Positions 24,433 to 32,558 of a stretch of 64,000 nt of DNA are shown here, in pieces; positions within the stretch are counted from its first letter, which is position 1, and the number at the start of each line of letters is the position of its first letter. The stretch comes from Acidimicrobiaceae bacterium (GTDB lineage Bacteria > Actinomycetota > Acidimicrobiia > Acidimicrobiales > JAUTXP01). The stretch lies in assembly GCA_030837965.1 (NCBI GenBank), contig JAUTXP010000040.1, positions 1 through 64,000 of the forward strand, written 5' to 3'. The notes beneath the pieces are model-generated. The model saw nothing but the letters and a program-made list of their open reading frames with translations. It searched no databases and was not told the DNA's origin. A program made the translations under genes and the position numbers.

Positions 24433-27400
24433 CGTTGGTGCCTTTCTCTGAGTTCGTTGAGGTCCCTGGGATCCCTGCGGTGAGGACGGAGAGCACGTGG
24501 CCCACCCGGCTTCCCGATCGTTCGATGACGTCGTTCGACGCGGCGAGGTAGCTGCGCAGCACGCGCTGGTCGTTGGTGACCGCCTCCGGCGTGCCCACGG
24601 CGACGACCTCGCCGAGTTCCATGGCGATCAGCCGATCGCTCATCGACGTGATCAGCGGCAGGTCGTGCTCGATCACGAGCAAGCCGCATCCGGTCTCGCG
24701 CACGATCCTGATGAGGGCCGGGCCCAGCGCCTCCGTCTCGGCCTGTGCCAGTCCGGACGAGGGCTCGTCGAGCAAGAGCATCTTGGGCTCGGCCGCCATC
24801 TGGCATGCGACCTCGACGGCCCGCCGGGTACCCGTCGAAAGCTCGCTCACGAACTTGTCGGCGAAGGCGGCGAGACCGAGCACCTCGATGTAGCCGTCGA
24901 CGCGCGTGGCAATCTTGCGCTCGCTCTCGCGCACGGGCGGGGCCCAGAACGCAGCCAGCAACGAGGACTTCGACGCCCGGCGCTCCAGGGCCAACGCGAT
25001 GTTCTCGCGGACAGTCAGCGGCGGGAACAGCCGGGCGCTCTGGAACGCGCGCCCCAGGCCGAGCCTGGCCCTGGCGTCGGGCGACAGCTTGGACACGTCC
25101 CCGCCGTCGAGCAGGACCTCGCCCGCATCGGCCGGTACGAAGCCCGACACCACGTCGAACAGCGTCGTCTTGCCCGCGCCGTTGGGCCCGATGATCCCGA
25201 CCACCTCGCCGGGCGCGACCGAGAAGGACACGTCGTGCAAGGCCCGCACGCCGCCGAAGGCCACGCTGGCGCCGCGCACCTCGAGTGCGGGCGTGGGCTC
25301 TTCCGCGCCACTGGGGCGAGCGGTGCGCCTGCCCCGCGGGACGGCGCCGCCGATGGAGCCGCCCATGAAGATCGAGCGGATGAGGTCGGGCCGCTTCAGC
25401 AGCTCCTCGGTCGGCCCGTCGAAGCGGATCTCACCCTTCTCCATGAACACGGCCCGCTCGGCGATGGTGAGGGCCACGTTGAGGGACTGCTCGACGAGGA
25501 TCACGGTTGTCCCATTGGCCCGGATGCCCCGCAGGATCTCCAGCAACCGCTCGATGACGCTCGGCGCCAGCCCGAGCGACAGCTCGTCGATCATCAACAG
25601 GCGCGGGCGCATGAGGAAGGCCTGGCCCAGGGCCAGCATCTGCTGCTCCCCGCCCGACAGCGTCCCGGCCTTGGCATCGAGGCGGTCGCGCAGGATGGGG
25701 AAGAAGTCGAGCACCTCCTCGACCGAGTCCTTGAGCCCTTCGGCCTCGTCCTTGCGCATCCACCCCGCGGTGGTGAGGTTCTCCCTGACCGTCATCGAAG
25801 GGAACACAGCGGCCCCGCCCGGCATCATCACCGAGCCGTAGCGCGCGTTCTCATGGGCAGGCGTGTGCGTGATGTCGCGGCCGTCGAAGAAGATGGCGCC
25901 GTTGTCGGCCTCGTGGACGCCCGCGATGGCGCGAAGCAGGGTCGACTTGCCCGCCCCGTTGGTGCCGAGCAGGGCCACGCACTCGCCTTGCTGTACGTCG
26001 AGGTCGACGTTGAACAGGATCTGCACGCTGTCGTAGGCCACGTCCACGTCGCGGCAGACGAGGATCTTGTCGGTGCCCACCTCCTGGGCCCTGCGCACCT
26101 CGTCGCTCGCGGCCGCCGCGGCGCGAGCGGCACGGATGTCGCGCTCGATGGTGGAGGCCGTGCTCAAGATGATGAGGCCGCCGATGACATAGAACGGCGA
26201 GAACATGATCACGGCCTGCTGGAGCGGAAGGCGCTGGCCCAGGTTGATGAGCACGGGGCCCACGGCCAGTCCCACCAGTTGGAACGGCACGAACACCTGC
26301 ATCCCCAGCCCTCGGACACGGGCCGGGATGACGAGGGTGCTGATGGCGGTGGAGGCGGGCAGCAGCATGCCGTTCACCACGGCGAGGAGGACGCCGAAGA
26401 CCAGGAACACGTAGATGTTCGGGGCCAGGCCGTTGACGATGGTCACCGCCGCGGAGACGAAGAAGATGCCGCCTTGGAAAGCCACGATGCCGGAGGGGCG
26501 GATGGCGAGCATGCGGTCGGCGAACGCGCTCCCGAGCATGAGGGCCGGGATGCCGAGGCACGTCTGGACCATGGCGAGGGTGGCGCGCTGGCCCGCGTCG
26601 AGGAAGAACTTCTCGGCTTGGATCAAGCCGATCACCACGCTCACCGGGATGGTGAACTGCAAGACCGTGGCCGCGTATGCGTTGCGCCGCAAGGTCCGGA
26701 TGGACCACGCGCTGCGCAACGCCTCCTGCAACGTGGGTGGGGCCTGCGGCCGGGCCGCGTCAACGCGCGACAGGCCCAGCTCGAGCCGGTCCATGCCGCC
26801 GCGCACCGGCTCCTTCAACAAAAAGGCCAAAGCGCCGCACAGGATGCCGGGCACGGCGAGGACGAGCACGGCCGACCGCCATCCGTATCTGACCACGAGG
26901 TAGCCGGCGACGGGGAGGCCGATGATGTGGCCCAGGCTCCCGATGACGGAGATGAAGGCGACGACGCGCGCCCGGGCCCGCGATGGGTAGTAGTCGGCCA
27001 TCAGCGGGAAGCTGGCCGGCCCGCTGACCACGCCGGTCGCCATGCCGATGAGCCGGGCGCCGAAGTACATGCCCTGCCCCGTGGCGAGGGCCTGCATCAC
27101 GGTGACCACGTTCGACCCGACCACGCCGACCTGTACCAGGCGCACCCGCTTGACCCGGTCGACGAGGTACCCCGCGGGCAGCCCGCCGAGCAGGGCCAAG
27201 AAGCCGGTGATGGCCCCGAAGTTGACGAGCGTCTGGATGGACAGGCCGAACTCGGCCCGCAGCTCTGGCGCGATGAGGCCGAAGGCGATGTTGTCCCAAC
27301 CCGCGAACATGGCCGACAGGCCCATCACGATGATCGGCATCTTGGGGCCGGGGATGCTGCGGGGGTCGATGGTCCTGACGTAGGTGCGGGCCCGTTGGGA

Positions 27401-27673
27401 CAACGGGGGCTTGGCCGCCTTCGACTCCTCGCGCTGCGATGCGGCCGCCTCGGCCAACAGCGTCTCGTCCAGGGCCGCGTCGGCCATGCCCAACTCGACT
27501 TGGCGCTGGGTAGGGACCGGCTTGCGCAGCCGACCGTCCTTGAGCCGGGCCGACTGCTGGTGCAGCGGCTCGATCTCGGGACCTGCGGCCACCGGCGGGC
27601 CCGCGGCCTCGGGGAGGAAGTCGGCCTGGCCTGCGATGCGCTCGTCGGGACGGGTGTCGACGGTGCTAGCCAT
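24416..27673 (-). CDS. MFS transporter fused to two Liv-type ABC ATPases
   Basis: 1085 residues in three parts. Residues ~110-510 form a 12-helix MFS carrier ('FGLSIQTLVNFGAITGFLAL', 'GYLVDRVKRVR'). Residues ~535-790 are a LivF-type ATPase with Walker A 'GTNGAGKST', signature 'LSGGEQQM' and Walker B 'LLMIDE'. Residues ~815-1050 are a LivG-type ATPase with 'GPNGAGKTT', a degenerate signature 'LSTGTRR', Walker B 'MLLLDEP' and the switch His in 'VIEHD'. Frame is continuous throughout, so it is not an assembly of separate genes. It overlaps the LivH::LivM gene by eight bases. Together the two genes encode a full Liv-type ABC importer plus a covalently tied MFS unit; how the two transport modes combine is unknown. 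Confidence 0.92.
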   Translation of the reverse strand: MASTVDTRPDERIAGQADFLPEAAGPPVAAGPEIEPLHQQSARLKDGRLRKPVPTQRQVELGMADAALDETLLAEAAASQREESKAAKPPLSQRARTYVRTIDPRSIPGPKMPIIVMGLSAMFAGWDNIAFGLIAPELRAEFGLSIQTLVNFGAITGFLALLGGLPAGYLVDRVKRVRLVQVGVVGSNVVTVMQALATGQGMYFGARLIGMATGVVSGPASFPLMADYYPSRARARVVAFISVIGSLGHIIGLPVAGYLVVRYGWRSAVLVLAVPGILCGALAFLLKEPVRGGMDRLELGLSRVDAARPQAPPTLQEALRSAWSIRTLRRNAYAATVLQFTIPVSVVIGLIQAEKFFLDAGQRATLAMVQTCLGIPALMLGSAFADRMLAIRPSGIVAFQGGIFFVSAAVTIVNGLAPNIYVFLVFGVLLAVVNGMLLPASTAISTLVIPARVRGLGMQVFVPFQLVGLAVGPVLINLGQRLPLQQAVIMFSPFYVIGGLIILSTASTIERDIRAARAAAAASDEVRRAQEVGTDKILVCRDVDVAYDSVQILFNVDLDVQQGECVALLGTNGAGKSTLLRAIAGVHEADNGAIFFDGRDITHTPAHENARYGSVMMPGGAAVFPSMTVRENLTTAGWMRKDEAEGLKDSVEEVLDFFPILRDRLDAKAGTLSGGEQQMLALGQAFLMRPRLLMIDELSLGLAPSVIERLLEILRGIRANGTTVILVEQSLNVALTIAERAVFMEKGEIRFDGPTEELLKRPDLIRSIFMGGSIGGAVPRGRRTARPSGAEEPTPALEVRGASVAFGGVRALHDVSFSVAPGEVVGIIGPNGAGKTTLFDVVSGFVPADAGEVLLDGGDVSKLSPDARARLGLGRAFQSARLFPPLTVRENIALALERRASKSSLLAAFWAPPVRESERKIATRVDGYIEVLGLAAFADKFVSELSTGTRRAVEVACQMAAEPKMLLLDEPSSGLAQAETEALGPALIRIVRETGCGLLVIEHDLPLITSMSDRLIAMELGEVVAVGTPEAVTNDQRVLRSYLAASNDVIERSGSRVGHVLSVLTAGIPGTSTNSEKGTNDGRDG

Positions 27674-29990
27674 TGGCCGGCTCCTTCTGGCCCACGCGCT
27701 CGCCGCTGCCGTCGGTCGTGCCGTACCGGTCGAGGGCCCACTGGCGATCGAGCTTGTAGAGCAGCGCGGCCCCCTCCTTGGGCTTGCCCCGCTGCTCGTC
27801 GAGGTGGGCCCGGGCCATGGCCTCGCCCGCGCGTCGCTCGCCCATCAGCGACGGCACCGGGATCCGCAGGCGCACGGCCAGTCGGCGCAAGGCTGCGTCA
27901 CGCGTGTCGTACAACACCTGGGCCAACCCTCCTGGCGAGGCGATCAAGAGCAGCAGCGCCCCGGAGCCCGACGCGGTGTAAACGAGGAGCGGGTTCAAGG
28001 CGAAGATGTTGAGCAGGCCCATGAAGGTGAAGCCCAACAGCGGCCCGACGATCCCGCCCAGCCCGCCGATGACGGAGTACATGAACATCTTCACGCTCAT
28101 GTCCGGGCCGAACGTCTCAGGGGGCACCGCTCGCAGTTGGTAGGCCACCAGCGCGCCTGCCAACGCGGCGAGGAACCCCGCCACCGCGAAGGCGGTGAGC
28201 CGGGCCCGCAGCACGCTGATGCCGAAGGACTGGGCCGCCGCCTCGTTGGCGCGCGTCCCGATGAGCACCCTGCCGAGCCGGCTGCGACGCAGGCCCATGA
28301 CGGCCAGGCAGCAGCCGGTCAGGACGAAGAGGCAGAAGTAGTAGAAGACGCGCGTGTCGTCGAGGTCCATGCCCAACAACGAGGGCCGCTCGACCGCGGT
28401 CGGCAGGAAGCGCCCCAGGTAGAGCTTGTCGAGGAACAGGGCCCGGGCCGTCACCGCGAACGCGAGGGTGGAGATGGCCAGGTTCAGGCCGCGCAGCTTC
28501 AGGGCGGGGACGCCCACGATGATGGACGTGGCCGCGCCGACCGTCCCCGCCGCGGCCAAGGCCAGCGGGAAGGGGAGGTGCGAGCTGGCCGCGGCCCAAG
28601 CGCCGATGGCCGCGAACCCGAATTGGCCCAGGCTGATCTGCCCGGCCCAGCCGGTGAGGATCAGCAACGACAGGCCGACGATGGCGTAGATGGCATAGGT
28701 CGTGGCCTGGGTTGTGGTGGTCGACGACAGGGCCCACGGCAGGCCGAGCCCGACGCCGGCGACCGTCACCGCGCCGATGCGCGTCCACGACTTGACCTGG
28801 GGAAGCGAGCGCAGCTCACGGGGGACAGGCCTGACCTCGCGGGTCACCTCCGAGCCGGTTGGATCGTCGCGCTCGCGGTGGGACTGACGGCTGCGCTGGA
28901 GCAGCAGGAGGCCGCCGACGAGGAACATGAAGGCGGCGTCGAACGGACGGGGCGAGCCGTACGCGAACTGGGCCGCGGTCTGGAGCAGCCCGAGAGTCAG
29001 GGCGCCGACCGCGGCCATGGTGAGGCTCTGGAAGCGGGCCATGACGGCCACGGCCAGGATGAGTCCGAGCTGTTGGGCCGGGATGGCGAGGGTCTGCGTC
29101 TGCGGCGGGATGTTCCCGCCGAAGGAGGCGAGGATGCCGGCCAGTCCAGCCAGCAGGCCCGCGATGAACCACACCCTGGCCGTGACCCGGTGCACGTCGA
29201 CGCCGAGCGTCTCGGCCCGAGCCGGCCCTTCGGCCGCGGCGCGGATGGCGACGCCGGTCTGGCTGCGGCGCAGGTATCGGGTGAGGCCGAGCACGGCGGC
29301 CACCGCGGCGATGACGAGCAGGACCTCGGACTGGTGCAGCGTGGCCAGCGGGCCGATGTGCCAATCGAAGTCTCCAGGAGGCCGAGTCGACCGGGCCAGC
29401 ACCCGGCCGTAGGCCGCGGTGTCGCTGCGGGGCGGGAGGAACAGGCCTTGGAGGTGGTCGTTGGCGCCGGCCAGGGCCTGTCCGGCGAAGAGGGTGACCA
29501 GCGTGAGCATGATCCGAGGAGACCGTTGGAAGCGTCGGAGGAGGGTGAGGGAGGCGGCCCACGACACCAGCGCGCTGAGCCCGAGGACGACGAAGAACAC
29601 GATGACGAAGTTGATGTTGCGGGCCAGCGGGCCAGGCTCGCGGCTGACGCATCCGCACACCGAGCGCACGCCGTCGAGCAGGAGCTGGCCTTGGACGAGG
29701 GCGAGGAACAGGCCGCCCGCGGTGGTGGCGACCTGAAGCTGGGCGAAGTTGATGAACCGGTTGGCGCGGAACACGAGGATGACGGCCACGGCGTGGAGCA
29801 GCAGGGACGACGCCGAGGTGATGCCGAGCACATACAGGCCGAGCACGGGCCTGCGGGGCAGGAGCTGGATCAGCCCGAGCATCACGACGACGGCGATCAG
29901 CTCGTTGCGGTAGTCCCCGTCGCGCAGGGCCGACCAGATCCTGCGGCCTGCTCGTTGGGCGGCGGCGTCGCCGCGTGCTTGGGCTGCCAC
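27666..29990 (-). CDS. LivH::LivM fused branched-chain-type ABC permease
   Basis: 774 residues from GTG 29990. The first ~365 residues are a LivH-like permease ('FRANRFINFAQLQVATTAGG', 'LAILASFGGNIPPQT'-like block) and residues ~400-700 a LivM-like permease ('TGWAGQISLGQFGFAAIGAW', 'GLNLAISTLAFAVTARALF', 'MFMYSVIGGLGGIVGPLLG'). A hydrophilic tail of ~70 residues follows. Bacteria usually encode these two subunits separately. Only one base separates it from the regulator stop, and it overlaps the following ATPase fusion by eight, so the operon yields a fused permease and a fused ATPase. The binding protein is not encoded between them; the anchored copies 2-4 are candidates. Confidence 0.93.
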   Translation of the reverse strand: MAAQARGDAAAQRAGRRIWSALRDGDYRNELIAVVVMLGLIQLLPRRPVLGLYVLGITSASSLLLHAVAVILVFRANRFINFAQLQVATTAGGLFLALVQGQLLLDGVRSVCGCVSREPGPLARNINFVIVFFVVLGLSALVSWAASLTLLRRFQRSPRIMLTLVTLFAGQALAGANDHLQGLFLPPRSDTAAYGRVLARSTRPPGDFDWHIGPLATLHQSEVLLVIAAVAAVLGLTRYLRRSQTGVAIRAAAEGPARAETLGVDVHRVTARVWFIAGLLAGLAGILASFGGNIPPQTQTLAIPAQQLGLILAVAVMARFQSLTMAAVGALTLGLLQTAAQFAYGSPRPFDAAFMFLVGGLLLLQRSRQSHRERDDPTGSEVTREVRPVPRELRSLPQVKSWTRIGAVTVAGVGLGLPWALSSTTTTQATTYAIYAIVGLSLLILTGWAGQISLGQFGFAAIGAWAAASSHLPFPLALAAAGTVGAATSIIVGVPALKLRGLNLAISTLAFAVTARALFLDKLYLGRFLPTAVERPSLLGMDLDDTRVFYYFCLFVLTGCCLAVMGLRRSRLGRVLIGTRANEAAAQSFGISVLRARLTAFAVAGFLAALAGALVAYQLRAVPPETFGPDMSVKMFMYSVIGGLGGIVGPLLGFTFMGLLNIFALNPLLVYTASGSGALLLLIASPGGLAQVLYDTRDAALRRLAVRLRIPVPSLMGERRAGEAMARAHLDEQRGKPKEGAALLYKLDRQWALDRYGTTDGSGERVGQKEPANG

Positions 29991-29991
29991 T

Positions 29992-30783
29992 TCAGTCGCC
30001 GTCGACGGGGACCAGGTTTGTCGACAGCAGCGGCTCGCTCGACAAGAGGGCCTCCAACATCATGAGCTGGCTGGACGTGGCCTGGCTCGAGGCCACCCGC
30101 CTGGCCTCGTCGGCGTCGCCGCCCTTGATGGCCTGGAGCAGCTCTTGGTGTTCGTGGACGATCTCGTCGCCCCGCGCCCGCAGGCCCAGGCCGAGCAGCA
30201 TCAGTCGTTCGAGCTGTTCGAGGACTTGTTCGAGCACGTTGGCGAGGAAGCGGTTGCCGCCCAGGCGGGCCAGGGTGACGTGGAAGCGGGTGTTGTGCTG
30301 GATGAAGCGCAGGACCGACTCCCTGTCGCTGGCGTCGTAGCTCTCCCGCCCCAGTTGTTCGAGCTCCAACAGGGCGTCGAGGTCGGAGCCCCGCTCGGCG
30401 GCCATGCCCGCGGCCTCGACTTCGAGGAGGGAGCGGAGTTGGAAGAGGCTGCGGGCGTCTTTGAAGGTGACCGGCGTGACCCGGTAGCCGGAGCGGGCCG
30501 TGGCCTCGACCAGGCCTTCTTGGCGCAGGCGCACGAGGGCCTCGCGCACGGGGGTCTTGGAGAGGTCGAGGCTGGCGGCCAGCTTGTGTTCGGTGAAGGG
30601 CGCGCCGGGCGCCATCTCCATCTCGATGATGCGACGCTTGATGATGTTGTAGGCGTCGGCGGCCCGGTTGGGCGCGGCCAGCTCGACGACGGTGGCGTCG
30701 GTGGAGTCGGCGCTTGTGGCACCCCAACCTGGCCCTGTCTTGCCCCCGCCCGAAGGCGTCGATTCTGACCTTGCTCCGCCCAT
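29992..30783 (-). CDS. GntR family (FCD-type) transcriptional regulator
   Basis: 263 residues. I chose ATG 30783 because GGGGAG lies six bases upstream; a GTG at 30819 would add 12 residues. The N-terminal winged helix-turn-helix reads 'YNIIKRRIIEMEMAPGAPF' and 'LAASLDLSKTPVREALVRL', followed by the all-helical FCD ligand domain ('LFQLRSLLEVEAAGMAAERG', 'FIQHNTRFHVTLARLGGN', 'HEHQELLQAIKGGDADEA'), whose His residues usually bind a metal or acid ligand. FCD regulators typically sense small carboxylates or amino acids. It is the first gene of the operon with the Liv/MFS transporter and probably controls it. The inverted repeat at 30830-30841 is its likely operator. Confidence 0.93.
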   Translation of the reverse strand: MGGARSESTPSGGGKTGPGWGATSADSTDATVVELAAPNRAADAYNIIKRRIIEMEMAPGAPFTEHKLAASLDLSKTPVREALVRLRQEGLVEATARSGYRVTPVTFKDARSLFQLRSLLEVEAAGMAAERGSDLDALLELEQLGRESYDASDRESVLRFIQHNTRFHVTLARLGGNRFLANVLEQVLEQLERLMLLGLGLRARGDEIVHEHQELLQAIKGGDADEARRVASSQATSSQLMMLEALLSSEPLLSTNLVPVDGD

Positions 30784-30829
30784 GTCGCGCTCCCCAGCCC
30801 GGGCTCGGCGGAATATCACTCAGCCAAGC

Positions 30830-30841
30830 TTGATATCTCAA
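30830..30841. promoter_or_regulatory. Putative autoregulatory GntR operator
   Basis: TTGATATCTCAA, an inverted repeat TTGA/TCAA with a 4-bp centre and the exact reverse complement of the element at 12440-12451. It lies 47 bp before the chosen regulator start. The adjoining CAAGCTTG (30825-30832) is also palindromic. Role inferred from symmetry and recurrence. Confidence 0.45.
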
Positions 30842-30874
30842 CCGCCACCCTCTCACCCCATCACGGTCTCAGTC

Positions 30875-30891
30875 AATGCCTTTTTGGCATT
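30875..30891. repeat. Short hairpin AATGCC-TTTTT-GGCATT
   Basis: Six-base perfect arms around five T, upstream of the GntR gene. It could be part of the regulator's leader or a weak terminator for the leftward gene at 31019-31567. Confidence 0.3.
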
Positions 30892-30919
30892 ACGGCTCAG
30901 GCGTGTTCCGGGCCCCCTC

Positions 30920-30956
30920 CATCTTTTCCACAGCACCTGCTGCTGTGGAAAAGATG
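30920..30956. terminator. Hairpin of the CTTTTCCACAGCA family (copy 1)
   Basis: CATCTTTTCCACAGCA and its perfect complement (16-bp arms) around the loop CCTGC. It lies 60 bp after the stop of the leftward secreted-protein gene, in the position of its terminator. An identical 37-base element is at 52134-52170, and shorter relatives are at 36088-36118 and 39406-39436. Confidence 0.65.
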
Positions 30957-31018
30957 AGGGGCCGGGGGCGCGAGGGGGCGCGACGGGCGGGAGGGGCGCG
31001 GCGGGGCGGCGCGGGTGC

Positions 31019-31567
31019 TTAGGGGGAGACGGTCAGCGTGCCCGCCAGGATGGCGGTGGTGTAAGGCGCTGCCGAGGTGGTGGCCATCGTGAACAGGCCG
31101 ACGAGCGATATCCGCCCCACGTTGACACCGTTGATCGCGCACTGCCCGGCGACGGAGAACGTGCCGAGCGTGCCCACGTGGATGTAGGTGCCGACCAGGT
31201 TGGCGCAGTTCACCGTTCCCCCCGTGATGGTGTTCGTGCCCCCGGCGACCATGGCGTCGATGGTGCCGCCGCCGCTGGCCACCGTCTCGCACGCGCTTGC
31301 GCCCCTCCCGTTGAAGTAGATATCGCCGAAATAGAGCCGCGGGTTGGACTCGAAGGCGACCCCGGTGGCGATGCCGACGATGCCGACCGCCACATTGGTC
31401 GCGCACGGCGTCAGCAGCGGGATCCCAGGATTGAAGGCGGCGTCGGCGCGCATCGCGCCCGCGCCACCGACCAGGCCCGTCGCCCTGTGGGCAGGCACGG
31501 CCAGGCACGCGACCAGCACGAGGGCGGTTCCGACGACACCGGCAAGGTTCAGTCGAGGCGTTCTCAT
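31019..31567 (-). CDS. Secreted protein of unknown function
   Basis: About 182 residues from ATG 31567 (a TTG at 31588 is possible). The signal peptide 'LAGVVGTALVLVACLAVPAHRA' is followed by a small, Gly/Thr/Ala-rich domain with four or five cysteines ('TPCATNVAVG', 'GASACETVASGGGT', 'VNCANLVGTYIHVG', 'AGQCAING'). Regular alternation of hydrophobic and small residues suggests a beta-sandwich or beta-helix. No known motif is recognised. It is transcribed alone, with a 15-bp palindrome at its start and a family hairpin behind it. Confidence 0.75.
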   Translation of the reverse strand: MRTPRLNLAGVVGTALVLVACLAVPAHRATGLVGGAGAMRADAAFNPGIPLLTPCATNVAVGIVGIATGVAFESNPRLYFGDIYFNGRGASACETVASGGGTIDAMVAGGTNTITGGTVNCANLVGTYIHVGTLGTFSVAGQCAINGVNVGRISLVGLFTMATTSAAPYTTAILAGTLTVSP

Positions 31568-31582
31568 ACTCGTAATACGAGT
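31568..31582. promoter_or_regulatory. 15-bp palindrome ACTCGTAATACGAGT
   Basis: Seven-base perfect arms around one A, immediately upstream of the ATG of the secreted-protein gene. The position overlaps the expected ribosome binding or promoter region, so a repressor bound here would block expression. TetR-type sites often have this form; the assignment to a family is a guess. Confidence 0.4.
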
Positions 31583-31700
31583 GAGCAACGGAATCGTGTC
31601 AACGTGGCGGTATCCGTGCCTGGGCGCGGCGACCGATGAGTTCCGGGCCGCATTGGCGTCGGATCAGTGACAGTGTCTCTGCACCATCGAAGGAGTCGAC

Positions 31701-32501
31701 ATGCCTACTCGTGAAACCGCCCCGCTCGGGGCCCCCTGCTGGGTTGACCTCATGACCTCGGACGCGGCCCGCAGCCGCGCCTTCTACGCCGAGCTGTTCG
31801 GGTGGACGGCCGACGAGCCCGTGGCCGAGTTCGGGGGCTATTTCAATTTCGCCAAGGACGGCATCCGCGTGGGTGGCGGCATGCCCCGTGACCCTGCGGC
31901 CGACGCCGGGCTGCCCGACGTGTGGTCCGTCTACCTGGCGACCGACGACGCGGCCAAGACGGCAGAGATGGCCCTGGCCAACGGCGGCCAGGTCCACGTA
32001 GAGCCCATGGCCGTGGCCGACCTCGGCACCATGTTGTTGCTGGGCGACGCGGGTGGGGCCGCCATTGGCGCCTGGCAGCCCGACCAGTTCCCGGGCTTCG
32101 GCATCGTGGCCGAGACCGGCGCGCCGAGCTGGTTCGAGCTCCACACCCGGGACTACGCAGCCGCCGTCGACTTCTACCGCAGTGTCTTTCGCTGGGACAC
32201 CGAGGTCATCAGCGACACGCCGGAGTTCCGCTACACGGTTTTCAAGCAGGGCGACACCATGTTCGCGGGCATCGCCGACGCCGGCGCGTACCTGCCAGAC
32301 GGCGTGCCCTCGCACTGGTCGGTGTACTTCGGGGTCGACGACACGGACGCGGCGCTGGCCAAGGTCGTGGAACTGGGCGGCGCCATCGTCACGCCCGCAG
32401 AGGACACGCCGTACGGCCGACTGGCCACGGCCACCGACCCGACCGGTGCGCAGTTCAAGCTGGTGGCTCCCAACGAGGCCATGCCGGGCAACGCCCAGTA
32501 G
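31701..32501 (+). CDS. Two-domain VOC (glyoxalase/dioxygenase-like) protein
   Basis: 266 residues with a clear GAAGGAG ribosome binding site. Two vicinal-oxygen-chelate domains in tandem (about residues 8-130 and 138-258), each starting with 'W(V/F)(D/E)L' and containing 'FY(A/R)(E/S)(L/V)F.W'. The second ends 'GRLATATDPTGAQFKLV'. It resembles the actinobacterial 27-30 kDa VOC antigens (CFP30B type). VOC proteins bind a divalent metal and may act as isomerases, dioxygenases or drug-binding proteins; the substrate here cannot be read from the sequence. Transcribed alone. Confidence 0.9.
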   Translation: MPTRETAPLGAPCWVDLMTSDAARSRAFYAELFGWTADEPVAEFGGYFNFAKDGIRVGGGMPRDPAADAGLPDVWSVYLATDDAAKTAEMALANGGQVHVEPMAVADLGTMLLLGDAGGAAIGAWQPDQFPGFGIVAETGAPSWFELHTRDYAAAVDFYRSVFRWDTEVISDTPEFRYTVFKQGDTMFAGIADAGAYLPDGVPSHWSVYFGVDDTDAALAKVVELGGAIVTPAEDTPYGRLATATDPTGAQFKLVAPNEAMPGNAQ

Positions 32502-32558
32502 CCCGTCGGCTGGCCAAGGCGGCCGGCAGAACAAAACTGGCAGGACCGAAGCAGGCAG

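Noticed and set aside
24497-30065. Very long rightward open frames (893 and 1171 codons) opposite the transporter genes
   Set aside because: They are antisense shadows caused by high GC at third codon positions; the translations are low-complexity His/Arg/Gly strings, while the leftward proteins match known families.
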